A stretch of 64,000 nt of DNA from Anaerococcus sp. Marseille-Q5996. Lineage in GTDB: Bacteria > Bacillota > Clostridia > Tissierellales > Peptoniphilaceae. The translations under genes were made by a program, and so were the position numbers. The first letter of the stretch is position 1, and every line of letters begins with the position of its first letter. The notes beneath the pieces were generated by a model. It saw only the letters and a list, made by a program, of their open reading frames with translations. It was not told the DNA's origin and did no database searches. Of this stretch, positions 41,909 to 50,838 are shown in pieces. The stretch lies in the NCBI RefSeq assembly GCF_946893725.1, contig NZ_CAMPPE010000002.1, forward strand, positions 186,001-250,000, read 5' to 3'.

Positions 41909-42811
41909 ATGAAAAAAGTTATTGGTATAGATTTAGGTGGGACTAAGATAAATGCTTGTTTGATAGAAGAAAATGGAGAAGTCCTTCAAAGAAGTAATGT
42001 AGTTACTGAGGCGAGCAAGGGAAGAGATATAGTCTTACAAAATATTAGAAAAGCAATAGAAAAACTGGATTACAAAGATGCTTTAGCAATAGGCATAGGT
42101 ACACCAGGATTTATTGATGCGGAAAATGGAATAGTTACCTTTGCTGGAAATATAGAAGGTTGGACTGGTCTTAACTTAAAGAAAGCTGTAGAAGAATTTG
42201 TAGATGTCCCTGTATTTGTAGAAAATGATGCAAATATTGCTTTACTTGCTGAAAAGTGGATTGGATCTGCTAAAAATTATAAAGATATTGTAATGATTAC
42301 ACTAGGAACAGGTGTAGGTGGGGCAGTTTATAATGAAAAATCAGGTCTACTTTCTGGTTCTCATTTTCAAGGAGCAGAGCTTGGCCATATAATCTTACAT
42401 CCAGATGGGGATTATTGTACTTGCGGTCAACATGGATGTGTTGAAGCCTATTGTGCAGGTAGTTCTATAAGCAAACACTATGAAAAACTTACTGGAGAAG
42501 TTCTTTCAGGAGAAGAAATATTAAAATTATGTCATAAAGATCTAGCAGCAGAAAAAGTTTTAAATCAATATCAAAAAGATTTGGCATATTTTTTGACAAG
42601 TTTAAGAAATATTTTTGATCCAGAAGCTATTGTAATTGGTGGTGGAGTAATCCATTCTAAAGACATTTGGTGGAATGGTATGATAGAAAAGTTTAATCAA
42701 GTTTGCAATAAAACTGAAAGTATAAACATTATACCAGCAAGATTTTTAAATGATGCAGGTGTTATAGGTGCTGGAAAAATTGCTTTTGAAAGGATAAGAA
42801 ATGGAAAATAA
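41909..42811 (+). CDS. glcK: ROK family glucokinase
   Basis: 300 aa. ATP loop GIDLGGTKINACLIEE, FVENDANIALLAE with catalytic Asp, TLGTGVGGAV, and the ROK zinc motif GxDYCTCGQHGCVEAYCAG (His upstream in ELGHI). Phosphorylates glucose, feeding glycolysis and the glycogen pathway. Overlaps the response regulator by 11 bp. Confidence 0.9.
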   Translation: MKKVIGIDLGGTKINACLIEENGEVLQRSNVVTEASKGRDIVLQNIRKAIEKLDYKDALAIGIGTPGFIDAENGIVTFAGNIEGWTGLNLKKAVEEFVDVPVFVENDANIALLAEKWIGSAKNYKDIVMITLGTGVGGAVYNEKSGLLSGSHFQGAELGHIILHPDGDYCTCGQHGCVEAYCAGSSISKHYEKLTGEVLSGEEILKLCHKDLAAEKVLNQYQKDLAYFLTSLRNIFDPEAIVIGGGVIHSKDIWWNGMIEKFNQVCNKTESINIIPARFLNDAGVIGAGKIAFERIRNGK

Positions 42812-43499
42812 TAAGGTTTTGATTCTAGATGATGAAGATTCTATAAGACAGTTTATGAAAATAAACCTTGAATATCAAGGCTACCAGACAGTTGAGGCTG
42901 CTAGTGGGGAAGAAGCAATAAGAGTTTTTGAAGAAGAAAACCCAGCAGTAGCTATATTAGATGTTATGCTTCCTGGCATAAGTGGATATGAAGTTTGCCA
43001 AGCTATCAGAGAAAAATCTCCCAGAACTGGAATTATAATGGTTTCTGCAAAATCACAAGACATAGATAAAATTTTAGGGCTTGAAAGAGGGGCAGATGAC
43101 TATATAATTAAACCATTTAACCCCCAAGAATTGATTTTAAGAGTTAGGTCTCTTATGAGAAGGGTAAACCTTAGCTCGGCAGAACCAGAAAATAAAAATA
43201 CAAATACACTTTCCGATGGTCCATTTACCTTAGATTTGTACTCAAAATCATTTTATAAAAATCAGACAGAGATAGATGTTACTCCAACTGAGTTTGCAAT
43301 ACTTAAAAACTTTATACAAAATAAAGGAAAGGCAATGACTCGAGATGAAATAATGGAGCAAACTTGGGGAGAAAATTATAGCAATGATACCAAAATTGTT
43401 GATGTAAACATCAGAAGAATAAGATCAAAAATTGAAGAGGATCCAGCAAAACCTCAATTTATTGAAACCGTGTGGGGCACAGGCTATAGATGGAAGTAG
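42801..43499 (+). CDS. OmpR/PhoB-family response regulator
   Basis: 232 aa. Receiver with phosphoacceptor Asp54 (AILDVMLPG), acidic pair DDED near residue 10, and Lys in IIKPF. C-terminal winged helix (TPTEFAILKNF, VDVNIRRIRSKIEED, VWGTGYRW). Partner of the following histidine kinase, overlapping by 10 bp. Signal and target genes unknown. Confidence 0.93.
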   Translation: MENNKVLILDDEDSIRQFMKINLEYQGYQTVEAASGEEAIRVFEEENPAVAILDVMLPGISGYEVCQAIREKSPRTGIIMVSAKSQDIDKILGLERGADDYIIKPFNPQELILRVRSLMRRVNLSSAEPENKNTNTLSDGPFTLDLYSKSFYKNQTEIDVTPTEFAILKNFIQNKGKAMTRDEIMEQTWGENYSNDTKIVDVNIRRIRSKIEEDPAKPQFIETVWGTGYRWK

Positions 43500-44938
43500 A
43501 ATCAAAAAATACCAGCATATTAAAATCAAATAATTCCTACAGGCAAACTATTATTAGAATTATAATGCTTTTTGTAATTACTGTTGTTATAGGTTTTGAG
43601 ATTTTTGCTTACAATAGTATAAGAAACTACTATGAGTCAGCCCTAATTGGATCAATGCTTAATCAAGCCAGAATAAACCAATTGCAATTTAACAACTATA
43701 TGAATAGATATGATTTATCAGATATAATAATCGGGGATAAAAATGCTTTTTACAGAAATAATGAAACCCAGGTTCAAATATTGGATAATTCTGGAACTGT
43801 TCTTTTCGATTCTCAAGCTAGCAATTTAGTAGGTGTTGAGCTTTCTACTTTAGATGTTAATAATGCAAAAGAAGGTCAGCAAGGCACATTTAAAAGTATA
43901 AATAATCAAACAAATGAAGAAGTATTATCACTTTCATATCCACTAAGCTCTAATGAGAATCAATCGGGAATTCTCAGATTAACTTCATCTATGAGTAAAG
44001 TCAATCAGAGAATAAAAAATGATATGATTTTTTACATAATATTTGGAATTTCCGTTATTATTATAACATTTTTAGTAGCCTTATTAGCTTCCAAACGTGT
44101 TATTGCACCAATTTTAGATTTGATTGGAGTATCTGAAAAGCTGGCAGCAGGCGATTTTAAACAAAGAGCCAAAGTAGAAGGTAATGATGAATTATCTGAA
44201 TTAGCTTCTACTTTAAACTTTATGAGCGATAATATTGTAAAAAGAGAGGATATGAAAAATGAGTTTATATCTTCTGTTTCACACGAGCTTAGAACACCTT
44301 TAACTTCAATAAAAGGATGGGCTATAACCCTTCAATCAAAAGATATACAAGAAAATCATGATATGCTCAATCAAGGACTATCAATTATTGAAAGTGAAGG
44401 CGATAGATTATCAATGATGGTAGAGGATTTACTAGATTTTTCAAGACTACAATCAAGTAATTTTAAATACAATAAAGATAGGCTCGATATTGTAGAGCTT
44501 GTAAAACAGGTCCACACTCAACTTACACCACGTGCTACAAATGAAAATATAGAATTTACCATAACAAGTATTTACAAATCCGTAATGGTTTATGCTGATA
44601 AAAACCGTATGAAAGAAGTGTTTATCAATATAATTGACAACGCTATAAAATTTACAGATGATGGTGGGAAGATAGAGATCCTAATAGATCAGATCGATGA
44701 TAATGTTTCGGTAACTATTAAGGATAATGGTGAAGGCATAAAAGAAGATGAAATTGCCTTTGTTTCAAGTAAATTTTACAAGGGTAGCTCATCAAAGTCT
44801 CAGACAGGTTTGGGACTTTCAATTTGTGAAGAGATCATAAAGGCTCATGATGGAAAACTAACAATAAAAAGTAAGTATGGGTCAGGAACATCTGTCATAG
44901 TAGAAATACCGAGGTTAGAAGATGACAAAGAGAATTAA
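43490..44938 (+). CDS. Sensor histidine kinase
   Basis: 482 aa. Membrane segment at about 20-42, an extracellular sensor of about 135 residues, a second membrane segment at about 180-203, HAMP, then the dimerisation domain with His265 in SVSHELRTPLTSIKGW and the ATPase domain (N box INIIDNAIKF, G1 DNGEGI, GLGLSI). A PAS domain is absent. The start is inside the response regulator (10-bp overlap). Confidence 0.92.
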   Translation: MEVESKNTSILKSNNSYRQTIIRIIMLFVITVVIGFEIFAYNSIRNYYESALIGSMLNQARINQLQFNNYMNRYDLSDIIIGDKNAFYRNNETQVQILDNSGTVLFDSQASNLVGVELSTLDVNNAKEGQQGTFKSINNQTNEEVLSLSYPLSSNENQSGILRLTSSMSKVNQRIKNDMIFYIIFGISVIIITFLVALLASKRVIAPILDLIGVSEKLAAGDFKQRAKVEGNDELSELASTLNFMSDNIVKREDMKNEFISSVSHELRTPLTSIKGWAITLQSKDIQENHDMLNQGLSIIESEGDRLSMMVEDLLDFSRLQSSNFKYNKDRLDIVELVKQVHTQLTPRATNENIEFTITSIYKSVMVYADKNRMKEVFINIIDNAIKFTDDGGKIEILIDQIDDNVSVTIKDNGEGIKEDEIAFVSSKFYKGSSSKSQTGLGLSICEEIIKAHDGKLTIKSKYGSGTSVIVEIPRLEDDKEN

Positions 44939-46403
44939 ATTTATATTAGGGTTAATAATAGCAATTTTTCTTACATCTTGTACCAATTCAAATCCTGAAG
45001 AATTAAGTGATTTAATAAAAGCACCAGAAACTTCTAGTCCTATTTTAGAGGGGACTTGGCAAGTAAGTAAAATTGAGGATATAACAAATAATAATCCAAT
45101 TTCAGATATACAAATTGGTGAAAAACTATATATAGATAAAAATCTAGTGGCCATGAATGATGAATATGCTTTTCCTCCCACATTTACTTCAAAATATGTA
45201 AATTTATATGATTATTTAGCTAATAGAGGTTATGATTTTGAAAAAATAGAAAAAGAAGAATCAGCAATAGTAGTCAATGCATCTGAAGGGCAATTTTTTG
45301 CAAGAGATTTTATACAAAGAAGTGAAGATGAAATATTTTTTATTGCTGATGATAAAATTGTATACCTATCTAGATTTTCAAAAACTGTTGACCCAGAGAT
45401 AATAGACAAATATACAACACTTGCTAATAAGGAACGTGTTAATTTAAAATCCGATCAAAATGCAGTTGAAGATACAAGTTTGCTATTAGGGGTAAGGGAA
45501 CGAATAGATTTATCTGATGGAAAACAGGATTACGACTATTACACTTATTATGTAAACATAAACCCAAATGGAAAAGTACATTATAAAAAAGCTTATGATA
45601 TTTTTTTACGCGGACAAAACGAATATTGGAAAGTTAGGTCACCTAAAAGTAGTGTAACTGAATTATTTGATAAAATTGAAGCTTTTCCTGCTAGACTAGA
45701 AAATGAAATGGACGAGCAAGATAATATTAATCGTTACAGCTTTAAAGACTTTGATATGGATATAAGATTAAATTATGTTGATATGAATTTTATTTCTTTT
45801 TCATATACAACACCCTTATTTGACAATACCATTACACAGTATGGAGTTTTAGGAACTAACGAGCTTGAGGATAATAAATTAGTATCTATAGAAGAATTTA
45901 CTGGTGAGCAGGATGCCTACGATCAGTTTAAGAACATGGTTATAAATGAAGCAACAAATAAGGACTCAAAAATAGATCCCAACGATTTAATAATAGAAAA
46001 TACGAATTTTGGCTTGGTAAGAGATAATGGAGAATGGAGTATCCAAACTTCAATTTATACTGAGGAAAGTCAAAAAACAGCTTCTAGTCAAATTCCTGTA
46101 AGAAACTATATCGAAGAAAATACATCTTCAGATTTATTCGTTAGCCGAGATCAAGTTAGAAATATAAATCCACAAGAAAAAGATTATAAGCTGATTCCTA
46201 ATACAAAATATTTAATTATACAAACAGCTGATGAAATTTTATTTCATAGGATAAATGATGGAAATATTGAAAAGAATCCATTTTTCTCAATACCAACACC
46301 AAATCCTACTAGCTTTATTTCCTTTGACCAACAAATCGGAACCAATGCTAAAAGTCTAGAGCAGACCTTTGTTAACTCAAATACAATAATTGGTGGAAAT
46401 TAA
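44922..46403 (+). CDS. Lipoprotein of unknown function linked to a two-component system
   Basis: 493 aa. Signal peptide with lipobox FLTSC (lipid Cys20). The rest is one large extracellular domain, beta-rich and acidic, with no known motif; regions YDYYTYYVNINPNGK and WKVRSPKSSV stand out. The start overlaps the kinase by 17 bp, so it is translated with the sensor. It may modulate or serve as target of the kinase. The sequence gives no enzyme signature. Confidence 0.7.
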   Translation: MTKRIKFILGLIIAIFLTSCTNSNPEELSDLIKAPETSSPILEGTWQVSKIEDITNNNPISDIQIGEKLYIDKNLVAMNDEYAFPPTFTSKYVNLYDYLANRGYDFEKIEKEESAIVVNASEGQFFARDFIQRSEDEIFFIADDKIVYLSRFSKTVDPEIIDKYTTLANKERVNLKSDQNAVEDTSLLLGVRERIDLSDGKQDYDYYTYYVNINPNGKVHYKKAYDIFLRGQNEYWKVRSPKSSVTELFDKIEAFPARLENEMDEQDNINRYSFKDFDMDIRLNYVDMNFISFSYTTPLFDNTITQYGVLGTNELEDNKLVSIEEFTGEQDAYDQFKNMVINEATNKDSKIDPNDLIIENTNFGLVRDNGEWSIQTSIYTEESQKTASSQIPVRNYIEENTSSDLFVSRDQVRNINPQEKDYKLIPNTKYLIIQTADEILFHRINDGNIEKNPFFSIPTPNPTSFISFDQQIGTNAKSLEQTFVNSNTIIGGN

Positions 46404-46407
46404 TTTA

Positions 46408-46436
46408 TTGAAAGTGTTTTTTTAAAATGTTATCAT
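46408..46436 (+). promoter_or_regulatory. Promoter of rdgB-yfcE unit
   Basis: TTGAAA (46408-46413), a 17-bp spacer and TATCAT (46431-46436), 16 bp before the ATG. Confidence 0.7.
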
Positions 46437-46452
46437 ATTTCTAGGAGAAATT

Positions 46453-47034
46453 ATGGAAATAGTATTCGCAAGCGGTAATATCGATAAAGTTAATCAAGTA
46501 AAACTCATCTTAGATGAAGTAGATTTAAAGACCCCAGTGGATTTTGGAATAGAAAACTACGAGGTTGAAGAAAATGGCAAAACCTTAAAAGAAAATGCCT
46601 ATAAAAAAGCAAAAGCACTTTTTGATTTGATAAATAAAGCAACAATAGCAGATGATACTGGATTATTTGTAAAATCATTAGACGGTAGACCAGGGGTATA
46701 TTCCCACAGATATGCAAATCAAAATCCCACTTATAAAGAAAATCGAGATAAATTATTAAGTGAATTAGAAGAAAAAATCGATCGTAGAGCATATTTTGAA
46801 ACTTGTCTTTGCTTTATAGATGAAAACGGGGATGACCACTACTTTTTTGGTAAACTTCCGGGTACCATTACAAGTCAAGAAAGTGGAGATTATGATTTTG
46901 GCTATGATCAAATCTTCATGCCGGATAATTTTGATATTACTCTTGGAGAGATGACTAAAGAAGAAATAAACAAAATTTCTCATAGGTCAAAGGCCTTTAG
47001 CCAATTTAAAGAATATTTAAGAAAGAAACAATAA
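46453..47034 (+). CDS. rdgB: Non-canonical purine NTP pyrophosphatase (RdgB/HAM1)
   Basis: 193 aa. Removes dITP, XTP and ITP from the nucleotide pool. FASGNIDKVNQV (substrate loop), VEENGKTLKENAYKKA, ADDTGLFV with the catalytic Asp, GRPGVYSHRYA and ISHRSKAF are conserved. Overlaps the phosphodiesterase gene by 1 bp. Confidence 0.94.
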   Translation: MEIVFASGNIDKVNQVKLILDEVDLKTPVDFGIENYEVEENGKTLKENAYKKAKALFDLINKATIADDTGLFVKSLDGRPGVYSHRYANQNPTYKENRDKLLSELEEKIDRRAYFETCLCFIDENGDDHYFFGKLPGTITSQESGDYDFGYDQIFMPDNFDITLGEMTKEEINKISHRSKAFSQFKEYLRKKQ

Positions 47035-47516
47035 TGAAAGTATTAGTAACAAGTGACACTCATGGGATTTATAGCCAAATAAGCGATTACATTTTAAGCC
47101 ACGATGACATCGATTTGTTAATACATGCAGGAGATGGAGTTGGTGATGTTGAAAGTATTGGCTATGAAACGGGTATAAATTATGAAGTTGTTACAGGAAA
47201 TAATGATTACTCTTCAAATGAAGCTTTTGATAAGGTGATTGAAGTTTATGACTTAAGAATTTTTCTCACACATGGTCATAGATATGATGTTTATTATGGA
47301 GAAGACAAAATCATAGAAAAAGCAAAAGAACTAGATTGTGATATAGCAATCCATGGCCATACCCACGAATGCATAACTACTTTAAAAGATGGAGTTACTA
47401 TACTTAATCCAGGGTCAGTAAGTATGCCAAGAGATGATAATCCTGGGTTTTTCATCTTAGATATAAACAAAAGCTCTTTTGAAGTAACAAGAGTAAAGAC
47501 AAATAAGGAGTTCTAA
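47034..47516 (+). CDS. YfcE/MJ0936-type phosphodiesterase
   Basis: 160 aa metallophosphoesterase: SDTHG near residue 7, HAGDGVGD, TGNNDYS, THGHRYDV and IHGHTHE. All metal ligands are present. Small stand-alone enzyme that is often beside rdgB in Firmicutes; substrate unknown. Confidence 0.9.
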   Translation: MKVLVTSDTHGIYSQISDYILSHDDIDLLIHAGDGVGDVESIGYETGINYEVVTGNNDYSSNEAFDKVIEVYDLRIFLTHGHRYDVYYGEDKIIEKAKELDCDIAIHGHTHECITTLKDGVTILNPGSVSMPRDDNPGFFILDINKSSFEVTRVKTNKEF

Positions 47517-48067
47517 TGACAGGTTTGATTAATCTTATCACTCAGTATTCATCAAAATTAAATATCTTACCTATAGTTGTTGTGATGAATATTATAATAA
47601 CCGTCCTTATTCATTTTTTAACAAAAAAGAAATTTCCAAAATTTTTACCATCTTTGATATTAGGTATTGGAGCATTGGCTTTATTAATTTATTCTTTAAA
47701 AATATTTACATCACCAAGAGGTTTAGACATAACTTGGATAGCAGTATTTTTAGGAACTAGTGCCTTAGTTGGATTATTTACATGCTTTATAATTGATTTA
47801 ACTAATTCTATAAGAAAAACTAGCGCAAGCATGGAGAAAAATGAAGTATATGTAGCTCAAAAACCAAGAAATATTAGAAAGAAAAAGTCTAATAATATAG
47901 AAAAAGCGAGAGTGGCTAAAAAAACTAAGACTAATAACAATTCAAAGGATGAGCTTAGTAAGTTTAATACAAAAAAGATAAAAGCCAATCCAGATGGAAA
48001 AGTAAAAGCTAATAGGAAAAATAAATTAAAAGACAAAGATATAATTACATTTGAATCTGAAGACTAA
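47516..48067 (+). CDS. Membrane protein with basic cytosolic tail
   Basis: 183 aa. Three membrane segments (about residues 17-36, 43-63 and 69-97, ending LVGLFTCFIIDL), then a strongly Lys/Arg/Asn-rich tail of about 75 residues (RNIRKKKSNN, KARVAKKTKTNN, KANRKNKLKDK). The tail may bind RNA, DNA or anionic lipid. AAGGAG lies before the ATG, and it abuts yfcE (TAATG overlap). Unknown family. Confidence 0.65.
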   Translation: MTGLINLITQYSSKLNILPIVVVMNIIITVLIHFLTKKKFPKFLPSLILGIGALALLIYSLKIFTSPRGLDITWIAVFLGTSALVGLFTCFIIDLTNSIRKTSASMEKNEVYVAQKPRNIRKKKSNNIEKARVAKKTKTNNNSKDELSKFNTKKIKANPDGKVKANRKNKLKDKDIITFESED

Positions 48068-48081
48068 GTCAAGGAGTACGT

Positions 48082-48819
48082 ATGGATAAAGCAGCATTTT
48101 TTGATATAGATGGTACACTTTTTAGAAATAGCTTACTGATAGAACATTTTTTACTTTTAACTGCTGATGGCATTATCGACAAAAAAGCATGGACAGAAGA
48201 AATTGGACCTTTATTTGACAAATATCAAAATAGACTTGGTGCATACGAAGATTATCTAGATAAGGCTTCCCTTGTATATCAGCAAACTCTTGCAGGAATT
48301 GATAGGGCAACTATTGATAAGTATTCAGATATTGTTATAGAACAGAACAAAAATAAGGTTTATAGAATAACAAAAAATGCAGTGAAGTTTCATAAAGAAA
48401 ATGGATATAAAATATTTTTTATATCAGGATCTCCCATGTTTTTAGTAGAGCATTTTGGAGAAATTTATGGGGCAGACGAAAGTATTTCAACCCTATATGA
48501 ATTTGATCAAAACAGTACCTTTACAGGAAAAGTGACTCCTATGTGGGATAATAGAAGTAAACTAGGTGCTGTGATGGAACTTTCAAAGAAGTATAATCTA
48601 GATTTAGATGCTTCATATGCTTATGGGGACACAAATGGTGACTTAACCATGTTTCAAATGGTAGGAAATCCTCACGCTATAAACCCTTCTTTTGAATTAA
48701 TCAATAAGCTTTACACCGATAATGAACTACGTGAAAAAACAGTTATTGATATAGAAAGAAAAGATGTGAATTATAGTTTTAAACTGAGTGATATGAAGGC
48801 AAGTTTTAAAAAGTTTTAA
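48082..48819 (+). CDS. HAD-IB family hydrolase (SerB-like)
   Basis: 245 aa. Motif I FFDIDGTLF with Asp8 and Asp10, motif II FFISGSPMF, motif III Lys before LGAVMELSK, motif IV YAYGDTNGDLTMFQM. An insert in the cap region and DDGKVTPMW-like segment match the IB group acting on phosphoserine or lysophospholipid phosphates. AAGGAG precedes it. No downstream terminator; the 180-bp AT-rich gap holds a dyad. Confidence 0.85.
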   Translation: MDKAAFFDIDGTLFRNSLLIEHFLLLTADGIIDKKAWTEEIGPLFDKYQNRLGAYEDYLDKASLVYQQTLAGIDRATIDKYSDIVIEQNKNKVYRITKNAVKFHKENGYKIFFISGSPMFLVEHFGEIYGADESISTLYEFDQNSTFTGKVTPMWDNRSKLGAVMELSKKYNLDLDASYAYGDTNGDLTMFQMVGNPHAINPSFELINKLYTDNELREKTVIDIERKDVNYSFKLSDMKASFKKF

Positions 48820-48875
48820 AAATTTTGATGAATAAAATTTTATTTTAAAAATCTTATAAGCTAAATTGTAAGTTT

Positions 48876-48906
48876 AATATACATTAATAAACACTTACTG
48901 TATATT
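48876..48906. repeat. Inverted repeat, possible operator or hairpin
   Basis: AATATACA (48876-48883) and TGTATATT (48899-48906), perfect 8-bp arms 15 bp apart, with partly matching flanks (GTAAG/TTTAC). It lies in the gap before the gene of unknown function. Confidence 0.4.
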
Positions 48907-49001
48907 TTTACGAATAATTTAGTTTTTTTTATTCTGTGGATAAATATATCTAAATAAATTTATTGTCATATATGTTAGAATAGTTACACGAGGTATAAGG
49001 A

Positions 49002-49715
49002 ATGAAGGCAGAAGTAAATGAACAATATCCTATAATTGAAAAACTTGAATACAATTTTTTAATAAATGAAGATATATACTCATTTAACACACTTATGTCT
49101 TTATTATATGATAAAAACTTTGTAAAGTTCTCCAAAAATGATTACTATGTAAAAGATTATGTGATGAAAAATCTTAAAAAATATTTTTGGAATCTAAGCG
49201 ATATTGACCAAATAATTTCAACATTAGAAAATTTAATAAAAGACGATCTTAATAGATATGAATTTTGGATATGTGTAAAGGCTCAGTATAGGGCCTTTAA
49301 AGACAAAAAAATGATTGATGATTTGGAATGTGATTTGATAAATGATTTGGGCGTTAGTTTTTTGATGGATAATATATATCCAACATTAAACAAATCTGAT
49401 GCAAAAATTCTTGATTTGGGAGATAAATACAAATCAAATATTTATAATGATAAAAACTTAGTATCAAAATTAAAGGAAAATATGGGCATATACTGTGATT
49501 TGAAAATAAAATCTAAAATATACACCCTAGATCATACTACACACAAACAACTTAGATTTGATACTAGTAGCATTTATACAGAAGATATAACCATAAGTCA
49601 AACAAAGAAAATTTATGAAAAATCCCAATCTTATTTATATAAATCAATTGTAGATATTTATGCGGAATATTATTATAGAGGATTGTTAAGAGAAGTATTA
49701 GAAAGATATCAATAG
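49002..49715 (+). CDS. Unknown Tyr/Asp-rich protein
   Basis: 237 aa. No signal peptide, membrane segment or known motif. Helical with regions LNRYEFWICVKAQYRAFKDK and YLYKSIVDIYAEYYYRGLL; two cysteines. It has its own extended -10 (TGTTAGAAT, 48973-48981) and ACGAGG 8 bp before the ATG, and a terminator overlaps its stop. It stands alone before ruvC. I do not recognise it. Confidence 0.55.
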   Translation: MKAEVNEQYPIIEKLEYNFLINEDIYSFNTLMSLLYDKNFVKFSKNDYYVKDYVMKNLKKYFWNLSDIDQIISTLENLIKDDLNRYEFWICVKAQYRAFKDKKMIDDLECDLINDLGVSFLMDNIYPTLNKSDAKILDLGDKYKSNIYNDKNLVSKLKENMGIYCDLKIKSKIYTLDHTTHKQLRFDTSSIYTEDITISQTKKIYEKSQSYLYKSIVDIYAEYYYRGLLREVLERYQ

Positions 49716-49740
49716 AGCTTATTTAAGCTCTTTTTATTTT
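49714..49740 (+). terminator. Intrinsic terminator directly before ruvC
   Basis: AGAGCTT, 4-nt loop, AAGCTCT and then a T-rich run. The ruvC ATG begins 7 bp later. Confidence 0.8.
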
Positions 49741-49747
49741 TAAAATT

Positions 49748-50242
49748 ATGAGAATATTAGGAATAGATCCAGGAATTGCAATCATGGGTTATGGCGTGGT
49801 TGATTTTGATGGAAATAAGGTTAAAGTAATAGAAAACGGTGTAATTACAACATCTAGCAAGACAAAAACCCCAGAAAGATTAGAAATTTTGTATGACAAT
49901 CTGGATGAAATCATAAAAGAATTTCAGCCAGATGAATTTGCAATTGAGGAATTATTTTTCAATCAAAATGTAAAAACAGCCATAACAGTTGGTCATGCTA
50001 GGGGTATCCAAGTTTTATGTGCCCAACAAAATAAACTACCAATTTACGAATACACACCACTGCAAATAAAGCAAGCTATAACTGGGTATGGTAGGGCTAC
50101 AAAAAGCCAAATGCAAAAAACTGTAACTACTCTTTTGAATTTAAAGCAAATACCAAAGCCAGATGATGCAGCAGATGCACTTTCTGTTGCTCTTTGTCAT
50201 GCTTTAAGTCAGAGATTTAAAGAAAACTTTAGGATGAATTAA
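49748..50242 (+). CDS. ruvC: Holliday junction resolvase RuvC
   Basis: 164 aa. Metal-binding Asp7 (GIDPG), Glu in AIEELFF, and the C-terminal DDAADALSVALCHA with two Asp. Cuts four-way junctions. The start matches the family (MRILGIDPGIAIMGYG), yet no Shine-Dalgarno site exists and an intrinsic terminator ends 7 bp upstream. First of ruvC-ruvA-ruvB; shares one base with ruvA. Confidence 0.95.
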   Translation: MRILGIDPGIAIMGYGVVDFDGNKVKVIENGVITTSSKTKTPERLEILYDNLDEIIKEFQPDEFAIEELFFNQNVKTAITVGHARGIQVLCAQQNKLPIYEYTPLQIKQAITGYGRATKSQMQKTVTTLLNLKQIPKPDDAADALSVALCHALSQRFKENFRMN

Positions 50243-50829
50243 TGATTTCATATATTATCGGTGATGTAAGGACGATAAATGAAGAAGATTTTATAATAGA
50301 AAATAATAATATGGGTTATCAAATCAAAACTTCTTTATCAACTCTTGCGCTAATTGAATTAAATAATGAATATAAAATATATACATCTCTTCAAGTAAGG
50401 GAAGATGATATGAGCCTATATGGTTTTTACTCAAAAGAAGAATTAGAAATGTTTTTACTTTTAACATCTGTTTCTTCAATAGGCCCAAAAAATGCCATAA
50501 CAATATTATCTTCCCTAGGAGTAGAAGATATTAAGCTTGCTATTGCAAACAATGATATAGATGCACTTACAAGAGCAAAGGGTGTTGGCAAAAAAACTGC
50601 CAGTAGGATTATTTTAGAATTAATGGATAAGGTAAAACTTATGCCATTAGCTAAAAAATCAGATAAATCTGTTAATCTTCCTGCAAACGAAGATTTAGAT
50701 GTAGCAAAAGAAGCGCTAATAAATTTAGGTTATGCTCAAAATGATATTTCTAATGTATTGTTAGAATTAAAAGATATGGACCTATCACTTGAAGAATTGA
50801 TAAAAGAAAGCTTAAAAAGACTTATTTAG
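50242..50829 (+). CDS. ruvA: Holliday junction branch migration protein RuvA
   Basis: 195 aa. N-terminal OB fold (YIIGDVRTINEEDF, LYGFYSKEELEMF), two helix-hairpin-helix repeats (SSIGPKNAITIL and KGVGKKTASRIILEL) and a C-terminal UBA-like domain (AKEALINLGY). Tetramer holds the junction for RuvB. Follows ruvC by TAATG overlap. Confidence 0.95.
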   Translation: MISYIIGDVRTINEEDFIIENNNMGYQIKTSLSTLALIELNNEYKIYTSLQVREDDMSLYGFYSKEELEMFLLLTSVSSIGPKNAITILSSLGVEDIKLAIANNDIDALTRAKGVGKKTASRIILELMDKVKLMPLAKKSDKSVNLPANEDLDVAKEALINLGYAQNDISNVLLELKDMDLSLEELIKESLKRLI

Positions 50830-50838
50830 GGGCAAATC

